Below the pieces are notes generated by a model. It worked only from the letters and a program-made list of their open reading frames with translations. It was not told the origin of the DNA and did no database searches. Below, piece by piece: positions 17,665 to 26,547 of a stretch of DNA of 35,446 nucleotides. A program made the translations under genes and the position numbers. Numbering within the stretch: position 1 is the first letter of the stretch; every line of letters begins with the position of its first letter. The stretch lies in the NCBI GenBank assembly GCA_020052935.1, contig JAGVOD010000027.1, positions 1 to 35,446 of the forward strand, in the 5' to 3' direction. This DNA comes from an archaeon. GTDB taxonomy: Archaea > Nanobdellota > Nanobdellia > Woesearchaeales > UBA11576.

Positions 17665-18693
17665 ATGGAAACCGAGATGCAAAATCTCATAAAGCAGGCA
17701 AACAAGGCATTCCTCTCAGAGTTCAAGCCAGAGACCTGTTTCGGAAGATGCATATTCTTGAGCTGGTACTGCGATGTCGGCACGTGCAAGTTCTGCTTCC
17801 GCTCGACAATAAAGCACAAGATAAGATACGCGAAGAACGCCAAGAGGACACTCGAATCTGTGCTGGCAGACGCGCTCATCAGCAAGAAGATGGGATGGCG
17901 GCTGGAGTTCCTGACAGGCGGATACAGGATCTTCTCACCCGACGAGATGCTGGATATAATCAAGAAGGTGTCTGAGGTATACGGCGAGAAGATATGGATC
18001 AACCTTGGGACCATGGACAAAGATAGGCTGGCTAAGCTGAACCCATACGTCCAGGGAGTATGCGCATCAATAGAGACTGTCGAGCCTGGGCTGCACAGTA
18101 AGATATGCCCTGACAAGCCGATTGCACCCTACTCAGAGATGCTCAAGCAGGCGAAAGAGCTGGGATTCAAGACAAGCATCACGATAGTAATAGGCCTCGG
18201 CGAGAAAAAAGAGGACTTTCCTCTGCTGGAGAAGTTCATATCTGAGCATAAGCTGGACAGGATAACGTTCTATGCGCTGAAGCCAGTACGCGGGACTGAA
18301 TACACTGCGAGCCCTGAACCAGAACAATATGCCTGGTGGATAGCGAAGACGAGGATAAGATTCCCGAAGCTCGAGATAATGTCCGGCCTGACGCCAAAGA
18401 AAGTCGAGTATGCAGAACTGCTGCTTATAGCTGGAGCGAACGCAATAACAAAATTCCCTGCGATAAAGCAATTCAATTCTTTGAACGCAAAATCGATAGA
18501 AAAGCAGGCTGCTGCGGCAGGAAGGAAATTCCTGGGAAGCCTCACAGAGATGCCAAGGATAGATTGGGACAAAGAGATAGAGAATCTGCCATTCGACAAA
18601 GAGCTGAAACGCAGGATAAAAGCGAAACTCGAGCAGCAGCTAGAGACGATGAGGAAGACGAAGAAAACGACTGCGGATGATGAATTCTGCTGA
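17665..18693 (+). CDS. Radical SAM protein with CX4CX2C cluster motif
   Basis: LSWYCDVGTCKFCFRST; LTGGYRIFSPDEML; Rossmann/TIM-like segments; GLGEKKEDF. Confidence 0.78.
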   Translation: METEMQNLIKQANKAFLSEFKPETCFGRCIFLSWYCDVGTCKFCFRSTIKHKIRYAKNAKRTLESVLADALISKKMGWRLEFLTGGYRIFSPDEMLDIIKKVSEVYGEKIWINLGTMDKDRLAKLNPYVQGVCASIETVEPGLHSKICPDKPIAPYSEMLKQAKELGFKTSITIVIGLGEKKEDFPLLEKFISEHKLDRITFYALKPVRGTEYTASPEPEQYAWWIAKTRIRFPKLEIMSGLTPKKVEYAELLLIAGANAITKFPAIKQFNSLNAKSIEKQAAAAGRKFLGSLTEMPRIDWDKEIENLPFDKELKRRIKAKLEQQLETMRKTKKTTADDEFC

Positions 18694-18876
18694 AAGCGGT
18701 GCCACGCCATGCTACGCTTGTTTATTAGCTTCCTGAAACGTGACCTCCCCGTAAGTCTCTCAAACCCTTGGTTTGTGAGAAGTTACGAACGCCGGGCGTT
18801 CGAAACTGGACTTCCCCCCGTCACGTGCTATTTTCTAACCGAAAAACGCTTCGCAAAATGGCGGTGGCACCGCTTT
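18693..18876. repeat. Hairpin element copy E2, 13-bp TIR AAAGCGGTGCCAC/GTGGCACCGCTTT (18694/18864 region)
   Basis: TIR ~18693-18705/18864-18876; stem ACGTGAC/GTCACGT (18738-18744/18820-18826); nested hairpins ~18756-18780 and CGAACGC-cgg-GCGTTCG (18786-18802); CTCCCCGTA partial core. Confidence 0.75.
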
Positions 18877-18938
18877 TAGTTGATAAGGGCATTAAACTTC
18901 CGAAAGAAATAAAAACAGCAGACGCATAAGATAATACG

Positions 18939-19859
18939 ATGGCATTCACACTCAACCAGACGATATACCTTGTACTGCTGCTATTCACCTTCTACGGATG
19001 CCTAAAGTCACTCATGGTGTACAAGGAGAAAAGGGAGTTCAAGTACCTCGTCATACTCGCGTTCTTCCTAATCATATCACCACAGCTATGGATGAAGGCA
19101 TACGGCGTAAAGATGCAGGAATTCCTCGTCACATTCCAGTTCGTGGTGCTGCTCGTACCTCTGGCGCTGTTCCTGTTCTACGACTACTGGGAACGAAAAA
19201 GGCTAGAGGAGCAGAAAGACAAGATAAAGATAAAGACATTCTTCGAAAGCTACGTAAACCCCAAGATAATCAACGAGCTCCTGCAGAAGGAACGCGTCGA
19301 ATTCAAGGGAAAGAGACAGGACGTAACCGTGTTCTTCATGGACATCCGCGGATTCACGAAACTGTCAGAGAAGCTGCCTGCAGAAGAGGTAATCCGCATA
19401 CTCAACAAGTACTTCGACATCGCGACATCCATACTGTTCAAGCATGACGGCACGGTAGACAAATTCGTCGGCGACGCAGTCATGGCATTGTTCAACGCGC
19501 CCACGGCGGTAAAGGACCACGAGCTTAAGGCAGTCAATGCAGCATTGGAGATACAGCGAGCGCTGAAAGAATGGGGCAGAGTGGAAGCAGGCATAGGCAT
19601 CAATACCGGCGAGGCAATCATAGGCAACATCGGCAGCAAGCATAAAGTAGACTATACTGCGATAGGAAACACAGTCAACATAGCATCAAGGCTCGAAGGC
19701 CAGACCACTGCGGGTGATATAGTCATAAGCAAAGACGTGTATGACCAAGTCAAGCACAGGTTCCCAACAAAACACAAGGAGACAGTCACGCTAAAAGGCA
19801 AGGAAAAACCCCTCGAGATATATAGGTACAAGACAAAGACCGAGAGCTACAGGACATAA
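18939..19859 (+). CDS. Membrane class III adenylate/guanylate cyclase
   Basis: Three N-terminal hydrophobic helices; catalytic domain VTVFFMDIRGFTKLSEKLPAEEV, DKFVGDAVMALF, GIGINTGEAIIGNIGSKHKVDYTAIGNTVNIASRLE. Confidence 0.88.
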   Translation: MAFTLNQTIYLVLLLFTFYGCLKSLMVYKEKREFKYLVILAFFLIISPQLWMKAYGVKMQEFLVTFQFVVLLVPLALFLFYDYWERKRLEEQKDKIKIKTFFESYVNPKIINELLQKERVEFKGKRQDVTVFFMDIRGFTKLSEKLPAEEVIRILNKYFDIATSILFKHDGTVDKFVGDAVMALFNAPTAVKDHELKAVNAALEIQRALKEWGRVEAGIGINTGEAIIGNIGSKHKVDYTAIGNTVNIASRLEGQTTAGDIVISKDVYDQVKHRFPTKHKETVTLKGKEKPLEIYRYKTKTESYRT

Positions 19860-19860
19860 A

Positions 19861-20559
19861 ATGGACCTAAGAAGGATAAAGACACACCTGGAGATCGGCA
19901 GGATGCGCCTGCACCGCAAGGCGAAAGAGCTGCACCAAACAGTACACAGCAACATAAAGGGAGCGATGCCGAAAAGCGGAGAAGAGATAGGAAAGCACAT
20001 AGAGCACAAGCTCTCAGCATCACAGAAGATATGGAGCAATGTCTCAGCAGCATTGTTCTCCCAGACATCGCTCGAGAATATAAGCCATTTCTCAGGTATC
20101 CTGCTCGGCGTGGTCATGCTACTGCTCGTAGACATCATACTCATATTCCCGACAGATAAGAAATCGCTCGCAGCAGGAGTCATGGTGACGAACTTCTTCG
20201 TCGTGCTGGCAGGGCTGGTAGTGATAAACCTCATAACTTACGGAGCTATGCGGCTGCTCGGATCAAAAACAGAATTCAAGGTATATTTCAGCACAGTCAA
20301 CACGGCACTCTTCATGAGCCTCCTGTGCATCTCCATACCCCTCGCGCTGGTATCGTTCGCATTATTCTCCACGATGCTGAAGAGCGACTCTGCGATAAAC
20401 ATGTTCTTCAGCATAATACCATTCTACAACTATCTCGTATATGGCTGGGCATCTGAGACACTAGCCCGGCTGAAAGGGATAAAGTCAATACTTGTCGCGC
20501 TGATAGCTCTGCTGGTGATACTTTTCTTCAACCTCTTGCTGCCGCAGATAGTGGTATAA
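19861..20559 (+). CDS. Multi-pass membrane protein, possibly Yip1-like
   Basis: About five hydrophobic helices; starts 2 nt after the cyclase stop, so likely co-transcribed. Confidence 0.55.
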   Translation: MDLRRIKTHLEIGRMRLHRKAKELHQTVHSNIKGAMPKSGEEIGKHIEHKLSASQKIWSNVSAALFSQTSLENISHFSGILLGVVMLLLVDIILIFPTDKKSLAAGVMVTNFFVVLAGLVVINLITYGAMRLLGSKTEFKVYFSTVNTALFMSLLCISIPLALVSFALFSTMLKSDSAINMFFSIIPFYNYLVYGWASETLARLKGIKSILVALIALLVILFFNLLLPQIVV

Positions 20560-20576
20560 TCAAATAAAAGTAGCAG

Positions 20577-20738
20577 GCTCTGTAGAAAAGTTCACCTTCG
20601 GTGGGTGCCGCCAGGCTTCGCGCCACAATCCTGTTTCTGTAGACCTGACATCCCCGTAGGGGGCTTCCCCCTGTCAGGTGCAATAGTGCAGCAGATATGC
20701 ACTTCGCAAAAAGGCGGCACCTCACTTTTCTACAGAGC
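20577..20738. repeat. Hairpin element copy E3, 14-bp TIR GCTCTGTAGAAAAG/CTTTTCTACAGAGC
   Basis: TIR 20577-20590/20725-20738; second IR GGTGCCGCC/GGCGGCACC; stem ACCTGACA/TGTCAGGT (20643-20650/20672-20679); core TCCCCGTAGGGGGCTTCCCCC (20651-20671). Confidence 0.8.
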
Positions 20739-20750
20739 TGAATCAGCCAT

Positions 20751-20762
20751 AATATTTAAATA
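20751..20762 (+). promoter_or_regulatory. Candidate TATA box (AATATTTAAATA), probable leaderless transcript
   Basis: About 27 nt upstream of the ATG at 20786. Confidence 0.45.
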
Positions 20763-20785
20763 CGCCACAAGACATAGTCCGCCTG

Positions 20786-21952
20786 ATGGAGTCTAAAAAG
20801 AGAGAGTTCTTGCCAGCGAATAACCTTTTCGCCATAATCTCCATCCTGTTCATGATAAGCTCTGTGACGAGCTCTTACCTCACCTACACGCACTCTAAAC
20901 AGCTGGCAGAAGAGCTCACAGGCAAAGCAGCGACAGAGGCAGAGGCAAGAGTCTGCATCAACAGGCCGCCTATGATAATCCAGAACTGCAGCAACACAGC
21001 CACAGTCGGCGCTGGATATTACTGCGATGTCGATGCCACAGACCCTGACAATGACACAATAACATTCTACGACGACACAACCTTGTTCAACATAGACCCG
21101 ACTACAGGAGAGATAATATTCACGCCAGCAGCAGGGCAGGAAGGCGCGCATAGCATAACAATAACCGCAGCAGACAACAACACCTGCTCGAATTCCAATT
21201 CAACAGCGACACTCACGCTCACAATATCCACACTGCCGGGCGGTGGCGGTGGCGGCGGTGGAGGGGGAGGAGGCGGTGGCGGCGGAGTCACTGTAAAATG
21301 CTCCCCGCAATGGGAATGCACGCCCTGGAGCAGCTGCCAGCCAGACGGCACCTCGACCAGGGATTGCTATACGCTCAATAACTGCCCGGAAGGCAAGCCT
21401 TCTGAGGAGGAAGAATGCATCTACCTGCAGCCGCCCGCACCTAGAATCAAGCAGTACTACCTCTGCAACTTCGATGAAAGAGACGAATGCTTCGCCAGCT
21501 TCGGCATGGGAGAAGACTGGGTCTACACATACAAATCAAGGAACAGCACAATAAACATGCTGAGGATAGATGAGGCTGGGGCGGATGTGAGCATAGACGA
21601 CTCTATACTCTTCTCAGCTCCGATAGAGAGGATAAAGCCTGTCGACGTCACCAACGACGACGTGCCTGACTTCGAGTACATACTCCATGCTGTTACGGGA
21701 GGGCGGGCAGAGATGACTGTAAGGCTGGTAAAACAGTTTGAAGTGGTGGTGGAGAGGCCAATCTACATAGAAAGGCTGCCAGCATTCATAATGATCATAC
21801 TGCTCTTTGTCTACCGGAATGCGTGCATAATAGCGCTGCTGGTGATAATACTGCTCGCAACACTGATATATGGCGGGCTGATGAGGAAAGTCGACGAGAA
21901 GAATGAGGAGAAAGAGAAGAATGCTGGCAAAGAAAGAAAACCTAAACCATAG
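20786..21952 (+). CDS. Predicted surface protein: N-terminal TM, cadherin/Ig-like region, poly-Gly linker, TSP1-like Cys-rich repeat, C-terminal TM
   Basis: DATDPDNDTITFYDDTTLFNIDPTTGEIIFTPAAGQEG; 16 consecutive Gly (codons 21239-21286); CSPQWECTPWSSCQPDGTSTRDC. Confidence 0.7.
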   Translation: MESKKREFLPANNLFAIISILFMISSVTSSYLTYTHSKQLAEELTGKAATEAEARVCINRPPMIIQNCSNTATVGAGYYCDVDATDPDNDTITFYDDTTLFNIDPTTGEIIFTPAAGQEGAHSITITAADNNTCSNSNSTATLTLTISTLPGGGGGGGGGGGGGGGGVTVKCSPQWECTPWSSCQPDGTSTRDCYTLNNCPEGKPSEEEECIYLQPPAPRIKQYYLCNFDERDECFASFGMGEDWVYTYKSRNSTINMLRIDEAGADVSIDDSILFSAPIERIKPVDVTNDDVPDFEYILHAVTGGRAEMTVRLVKQFEVVVERPIYIERLPAFIMIILLFVYRNACIIALLVIILLATLIYGGLMRKVDEKNEEKEKNAGKERKPKP

Positions 21953-22673
21953 AATTCTGCCTTGCAAGGATTATATCGTGGTGCTGCTTCCTGAATTCGT
22001 GGGCTGTCTCCAGCGTCACTCTTGCGTCGCCGGGCAGTATCTTCTCAAAATACCAGAACTTCAGATTGCCTTCTTTCAGATGCAGGTGCATATCCTTCTT
22101 GCCCTGGATCCTCGTGTCTGAAAGGTGGAAATACTTGGGCTTGAGCGAGAGGAGCTGCTTCACGAAATCGATGTAGTAGATATGGTTCTGATGCGCGAAT
22201 TCCGCTGCGTGCGGGAAATCAAGGCACATACCTTTCCTGGTCTTCTCGCGTATCCGCAGAATATCCTCGATGCTGCCGCCGACATGAGGCGAGCCACCTG
22301 ACAACGCAGGCATGTTCTCGACGATAAAACGCGAGTCGAGGCGCGAGAGGAAACGGATAGAGTGCTCGATGCTGCACCTCCCTGTATCAAGCTCGCCGGG
22401 ATGCACAACTATGAGGTCTGCTTTAAGTATGTCTGCTGCTTTTGAAGCGGCGTCTACGCCAAGCTTGTTTATGCTTCGCTTATCAGGATTGGCTGGATTG
22501 AAACCCCAATGAGAATGGATGGTATGCACTGTGAAAGGCTTGCCAATCTGCTTCAATGCGCGGAAATTTGACTTCGGAATGGCCATGACCTCGAAGAAAT
22601 CACAGTACTTCGCCATCCTCTTCGCGTAAGCGAGATCCTCTGGGAATATCTTGACACCGATTTCCATATTCAA
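21942..22673 (-). CDS. Sugar phosphate isomerase/epimerase-like TIM barrel protein (AP endonuclease family 2 fold)
   Basis: TVHTIHSHWGFN; LIVVHPGELD; FIVENMPALSG; MCLDFPHAAEF; FHLSDTRIQGKKDMHLHLKEGNL. Confidence 0.72.
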   Translation of the reverse strand: MNMEIGVKIFPEDLAYAKRMAKYCDFFEVMAIPKSNFRALKQIGKPFTVHTIHSHWGFNPANPDKRSINKLGVDAASKAADILKADLIVVHPGELDTGRCSIEHSIRFLSRLDSRFIVENMPALSGGSPHVGGSIEDILRIREKTRKGMCLDFPHAAEFAHQNHIYYIDFVKQLLSLKPKYFHLSDTRIQGKKDMHLHLKEGNLKFWYFEKILPGDARVTLETAHEFRKQHHDIILARQNSMV

Positions 22674-22718
22674 TCACTCATACCTCAAAGTCTGTCACTC
22701 ACTCTGTTCGTTCCTTGA

Positions 22719-22745
22719 CTTTGCGATACTATTCGTATCGCAAAG
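22719..22745. terminator. 11-bp perfect inverted repeat CTTTGCGATAC-tattc-GTATCGCAAAG at the permease 3' end
   Basis: Spans the last codons and the stop codon (22729-22731) of the minus-strand permease; function as terminator not established. Confidence 0.45.
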
Positions 22746-23937
22746 CGTCCACTGGCTTGAGCTTTGAAGCCCTGTTCGCCGGAAGCGTGCCAGCTATGGC
22801 ACCGACGAAAAATGAGAACGCGAACGCCCCCACTATAAGATACCAAGGATATATTGTCTGTATGAAGCTCCAGCCTGCTGCGTCCGCACCGAAAGCGACG
22901 AGCTTGCTCAGGCCAACGCCGATTACTATGCCTATAATCCCCCCTGCTGCCCCAAGCAGGCCTGACTCAATCAGGAAAAGCATGAAGACATCGCTATTCC
23001 TGGCACCTATGGCCTTCATCACGCCAATCTCGCTGGTACGCTCCATGACCGCAGTATACATCGTGTTGGCGATGTTCACTCCACCGACCAGAAGAGAGAT
23101 GCTCGCTATCCCGATAAGCACTATCTGCACTATGGTCAGGACGATGCCGAACGTCTCCATGATGTCAGAAGCGGTCATGACCGCAAAATCCTCATCACCC
23201 TCATCAACATTACGCGTCTTCCTAAGCTTCTTCTTTATCCTCTCAGAAACATCATCGACATTGGCGCCATCCTTCAAGCCGACTATTATGTAGTCGATAT
23301 CATCATCTCCTGTGCCGAAAATCTCATTCGCGGCGGCAAGAGGTATGTAAACCTGGCTGTCATCACTGGGATTCCCAACTCTGTCCACTTCGCCTACAAC
23401 CTTGAACTTCTTGTTCTCGATAACCAGCCTGTCACCGATCTCGACAGCGCGGTCAAAGAAATCAGCATGGCTGAAACGGTAAGGCATGACAGCTTCCCTC
23501 AGGCCTTCAGCGCCCTGGCCATTGATTATCTCCATCCCGAAGCCTTCCATAGCTTCGGTAAAAGATTGCTCAGAATCATCTATGCCTATTACAAAAGTAT
23601 ACTTCACCTCGTCTCCGAACTTAATCCTGGATATCTTAAACACCATGCCGCTCGCCACGTCTACACCTGGCACTGACTTTATCGCTGCAAGGTCGTCAGA
23701 GGTCAGCTTCACCGTGCTGGTGCCGAAGGATGCCATACTCGAGCCAGGCTGGACAAACACCTTGTCTGCGCCCATAAGCGAGAACTGCCTGTCGATGCTG
23801 TACTTAAGGCCCTGACCCAACGAGATGAGCGAGACTACTGCAGCAATGCCTATAAAAATCCCCAGCAAGGTGAGAAAAGTGCGTTTCTTCTGGCTGGCGA
23901 ATGTCTTGAACGCTAGCCTGAAATATTCAGTCCACAT
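22729..23937 (-). CDS. ABC transporter permease, MacB/FtsX family (copy 2)
   Basis: N-terminal TM FLTLLGIFIGIAAVVSLISLGQG, MacB periplasmic core-like region, three C-terminal TMs, PVDALRYE end. Confidence 0.88.
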   Translation of the reverse strand: MWTEYFRLAFKTFASQKKRTFLTLLGIFIGIAAVVSLISLGQGLKYSIDRQFSLMGADKVFVQPGSSMASFGTSTVKLTSDDLAAIKSVPGVDVASGMVFKISRIKFGDEVKYTFVIGIDDSEQSFTEAMEGFGMEIINGQGAEGLREAVMPYRFSHADFFDRAVEIGDRLVIENKKFKVVGEVDRVGNPSDDSQVYIPLAAANEIFGTGDDDIDYIIVGLKDGANVDDVSERIKKKLRKTRNVDEGDEDFAVMTASDIMETFGIVLTIVQIVLIGIASISLLVGGVNIANTMYTAVMERTSEIGVMKAIGARNSDVFMLFLIESGLLGAAGGIIGIVIGVGLSKLVAFGADAAGWSFIQTIYPWYLIVGAFAFSFFVGAIAGTLPANRASKLKPVDALRYE

Positions 23938-23958
23938 ATTATCTCCTTCATCTCTCTA

Positions 23959-25176
23959 TTATTTCCGTAAAGCGTCTACAGGACTCAGCCTGGCGGCCTG
24001 TATCGCCGGCAAAGTGCCTGCTGCAGCGCCTACGATGAATGCGAAAAGCAAAGCGCCGATTATCAACGGGGCGCCCATGTAAGCCTTCAGGGACTCGACT
24101 CCGTACTGCATGGCTGCAAACTCCGCGGCCTTGCCGATACCGAGGCCCATCACGACACCTATAACGCCTCCTACAACTCCAAGAAGGCCGGACTCAACGA
24201 GAAAAATGACCATTATCGCAGAGTTCCTGGCGCCGACAGACTTCATTATACCTATCTCGCGAGTCCGCTCGACAACCGAGGTGTACATCGTGTTCGTTAT
24301 ACCGACACCACCGACCAACAGTGAGATTGCAGCAAGCCCGACAAGCACTGCCTGCACAACACCAAGTATTGTCTGGAATGCGGCAATCGCCTGGGCAGAG
24401 GTCTGGACGCTGAAATCCTCCTCACCTTCCTTGACATCGCGGTAGCTCCTCAACTTTTTCTTGAGGTTCTCTGCGACAGTGTCGACTTCAAAACCCTCGC
24501 GCACCTTGACAAAAATGGCTGTTATCTCGCTAGGCTCAGCAAAAATCTCACGCGCACTGTCCAATGGGATGCGCACAGCATCATCGCTGGATACCGCCCC
24601 TCCCTTCTTCTCATTGATTCCGACGACCTGGAAAGGCATGGCATCTATGTATATCGTGTCACCGACCTTGATCTCCTTATCAAAAAGGTCATTAGCTATG
24701 TTCCAGCCTATGACCACTCGGTACTTGTCGCTCGCGCGAAGCATCCTACCATTATCGACGTCAAACATCGACTGAGTCTTGTAGAACGCCAGGCTGTCGC
24801 TGTCTGTCGGGAAACCCCAGACAAGCTGCTGTTTTGTCTCGCGGCCGAAAGTTATGTATGCTGTCTGGCTATAGACCTGAGCGGATATCGCAATGCCACG
24901 CGCGTTCTTTATCGCATCATAATCCCCCTGATAGAACTTCGTCGGGCTCATGAACCCGCCGACAGGACCCATGGCTGCGCCTCCTGGAGAAAGGACGATG
25001 CGGTCAGTGCCCATCTTCTTGAACTCATCAAGGATCGCGTTCTCCATGCCCTGCGAGAGTGAGACAAGGCCGACGACTGCCATTATGCCTATGAATATCC
25101 CTAGCACAGTCAGCCACGACCTCAGCTTCCTCCTGATAAGATTGCTCAGGGCAATCCGAAAATAGTCAAAAAGCAT
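23959..25176 (-). CDS. ABC transporter permease, MacB/FtsX family (copy 1)
   Basis: Same architecture: WLTVLGIFIGIMAVVGLVSLSQGM; TMYTSVVERTREIGIMKSVGA; PVDALRK end. Confidence 0.88.
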   Translation of the reverse strand: MLFDYFRIALSNLIRRKLRSWLTVLGIFIGIMAVVGLVSLSQGMENAILDEFKKMGTDRIVLSPGGAAMGPVGGFMSPTKFYQGDYDAIKNARGIAISAQVYSQTAYITFGRETKQQLVWGFPTDSDSLAFYKTQSMFDVDNGRMLRASDKYRVVIGWNIANDLFDKEIKVGDTIYIDAMPFQVVGINEKKGGAVSSDDAVRIPLDSAREIFAEPSEITAIFVKVREGFEVDTVAENLKKKLRSYRDVKEGEEDFSVQTSAQAIAAFQTILGVVQAVLVGLAAISLLVGGVGITNTMYTSVVERTREIGIMKSVGARNSAIMVIFLVESGLLGVVGGVIGVVMGLGIGKAAEFAAMQYGVESLKAYMGAPLIIGALLFAFIVGAAAGTLPAIQAARLSPVDALRK

Positions 25177-25209
25177 CTTCAGTCACTCGCAGTAATACCG
25201 CAATCGGCA

Positions 25210-26547
25210 TCACTTCTGCTGCGCCTTCTTCCTGCGCTTCTCCCAGGACCGATAGCCTAGCCAGACGGCCAGCATTATGACAATGACGACGGCGATTATC
25301 ATCGCGCTGGTGCTCTGAGCTTCTCCTCTCTCCTCAGGGGTGCGTATCTGGTACTTCATCATGACATCCTTGTCATAATCGATGTTGTTCGCATCCTTGA
25401 AGGTCACGTGCAACGGGAATTCGAGCACGCTCTCCTTCTTCGCGTTGCCGTTGTTGTTCAGGTATATCGAGAACTCCACGCTCTCAAAGTCATCAGAGTC
25501 TATGTTGCCGATGTATTCCTCTTTTGAAGATATTATCTTGTATTCGTCAGTCTCATCAAGGACGACGTCAAGGAACTTTATGTCTGTCACGCCCTTGTTG
25601 ACGAACTTGAACGAGACCTTTCCTGTCTTCTTGCCTGCGACGAGGTCCGAGCTGTCGATCACCGCATAGACATCAGGCTTCGAGCCGACGACGATGCCCA
25701 CCAGGTCGTCCTTCTCGAACTCGGTATCGAGCTCATCCTTGTATGTCATGATGACCGGAAGCTTGTAGACCCTAGATAATGCCGACGGATAGACCATCAG
25801 GTCATAATCCACCAAGACAGATTCGCCTGGCTTCAGAGAAGCTATCCTTTTCTCGCTTGAAGATGACGTCGGGACAAATGGCAATGCGTCATATCGCAAT
25901 GCCGCTTCGGTCCCTGTCGTAGGCTGAGGCATCGTCTCCAGCATCAGGTCCAGCTTGACGTTGATGTCCTTCATCAAAGAGTCTGCAAGATTAGTGATCT
26001 TGAGCGTAAGGCGGCCGCTGTTGCCAGGGGTTATCCTCTCTGGCTCCAGAGATACTGATTCGATAACCACAGCCGCGTCGACGCTCTGCACCCGGACATC
26101 AAAATTGCCGAGCTTTGTCCAGTCATCAACACCAGTGAAGCGGTACATGAGCGTGAGCTCATTTATTCCCTCAGAGGCGTCCTCGTCGATACGGACCTTG
26201 TAATACAGCACTACACCCTCCTCGCCTTTCTGGTGGCCCTGGATCGTGCCGAGCTGCCTGACTCCATCGTCATTGCCGAGCATCTGGAACGGATAATCCG
26301 AAACCAGCATGAACTCTACATCCTGAAGTGGAGTAGAGCCCATGTTTATCACCATCCAACGCAATTCAAGGTACTCCCCGGGCTTCACAGGATCGGGGTC
26401 CTGGCTTATCATCGAGACGCGTATGCTCGGGCCAGAGACGTATGTATCGACGTCTGCGATGGCTGAAGCAACCAACAAAAGCGTGAAAAGCAACAATGCT
26501 GCGCTGACAAAAACATATCTCTGACTGTTTGTGTTTGTTTTTTTCAT
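25210..26547 (-). CDS. Secreted NEW3/S-layer-domain-like (COG1361-type) protein with C-terminal TM
   Basis: Signal peptide, repeats of CARDB/NEW3-like beta domains (PVKPGEYLELRWMVINMG; ITPGNSGRLTLKITNLADS; GKVSFKFVNKG), C-terminal TM plus basic tail. Confidence 0.72.
   Translation of the reverse strand: MKKTNTNSQRYVFVSAALLLFTLLLVASAIADVDTYVSGPSIRVSMISQDPDPVKPGEYLELRWMVINMGSTPLQDVEFMLVSDYPFQMLGNDDGVRQLGTIQGHQKGEEGVVLYYKVRIDEDASEGINELTLMYRFTGVDDWTKLGNFDVRVQSVDAAVVIESVSLEPERITPGNSGRLTLKITNLADSLMKDINVKLDLMLETMPQPTTGTEAALRYDALPFVPTSSSSEKRIASLKPGESVLVDYDLMVYPSALSRVYKLPVIMTYKDELDTEFEKDDLVGIVVGSKPDVYAVIDSSDLVAGKKTGKVSFKFVNKGVTDIKFLDVVLDETDEYKIISSKEEYIGNIDSDDFESVEFSIYLNNNGNAKKESVLEFPLHVTFKDANNIDYDKDVMMKYQIRTPEERGEAQSTSAMIIAVVIVIMLAVWLGYRSWEKRRKKAQQK

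Noticed and set aside
21067-21351. Minus-strand ORF with poly-Pro run
   Set aside because: Complement of the poly-Gly codons in the surface protein; no independent support.
22715-24445. Plus-strand ORFs (192 aa, 109 aa, 111 aa and others) over the permeases
   Set aside because: Antisense to two clear MacB/FtsX permeases.
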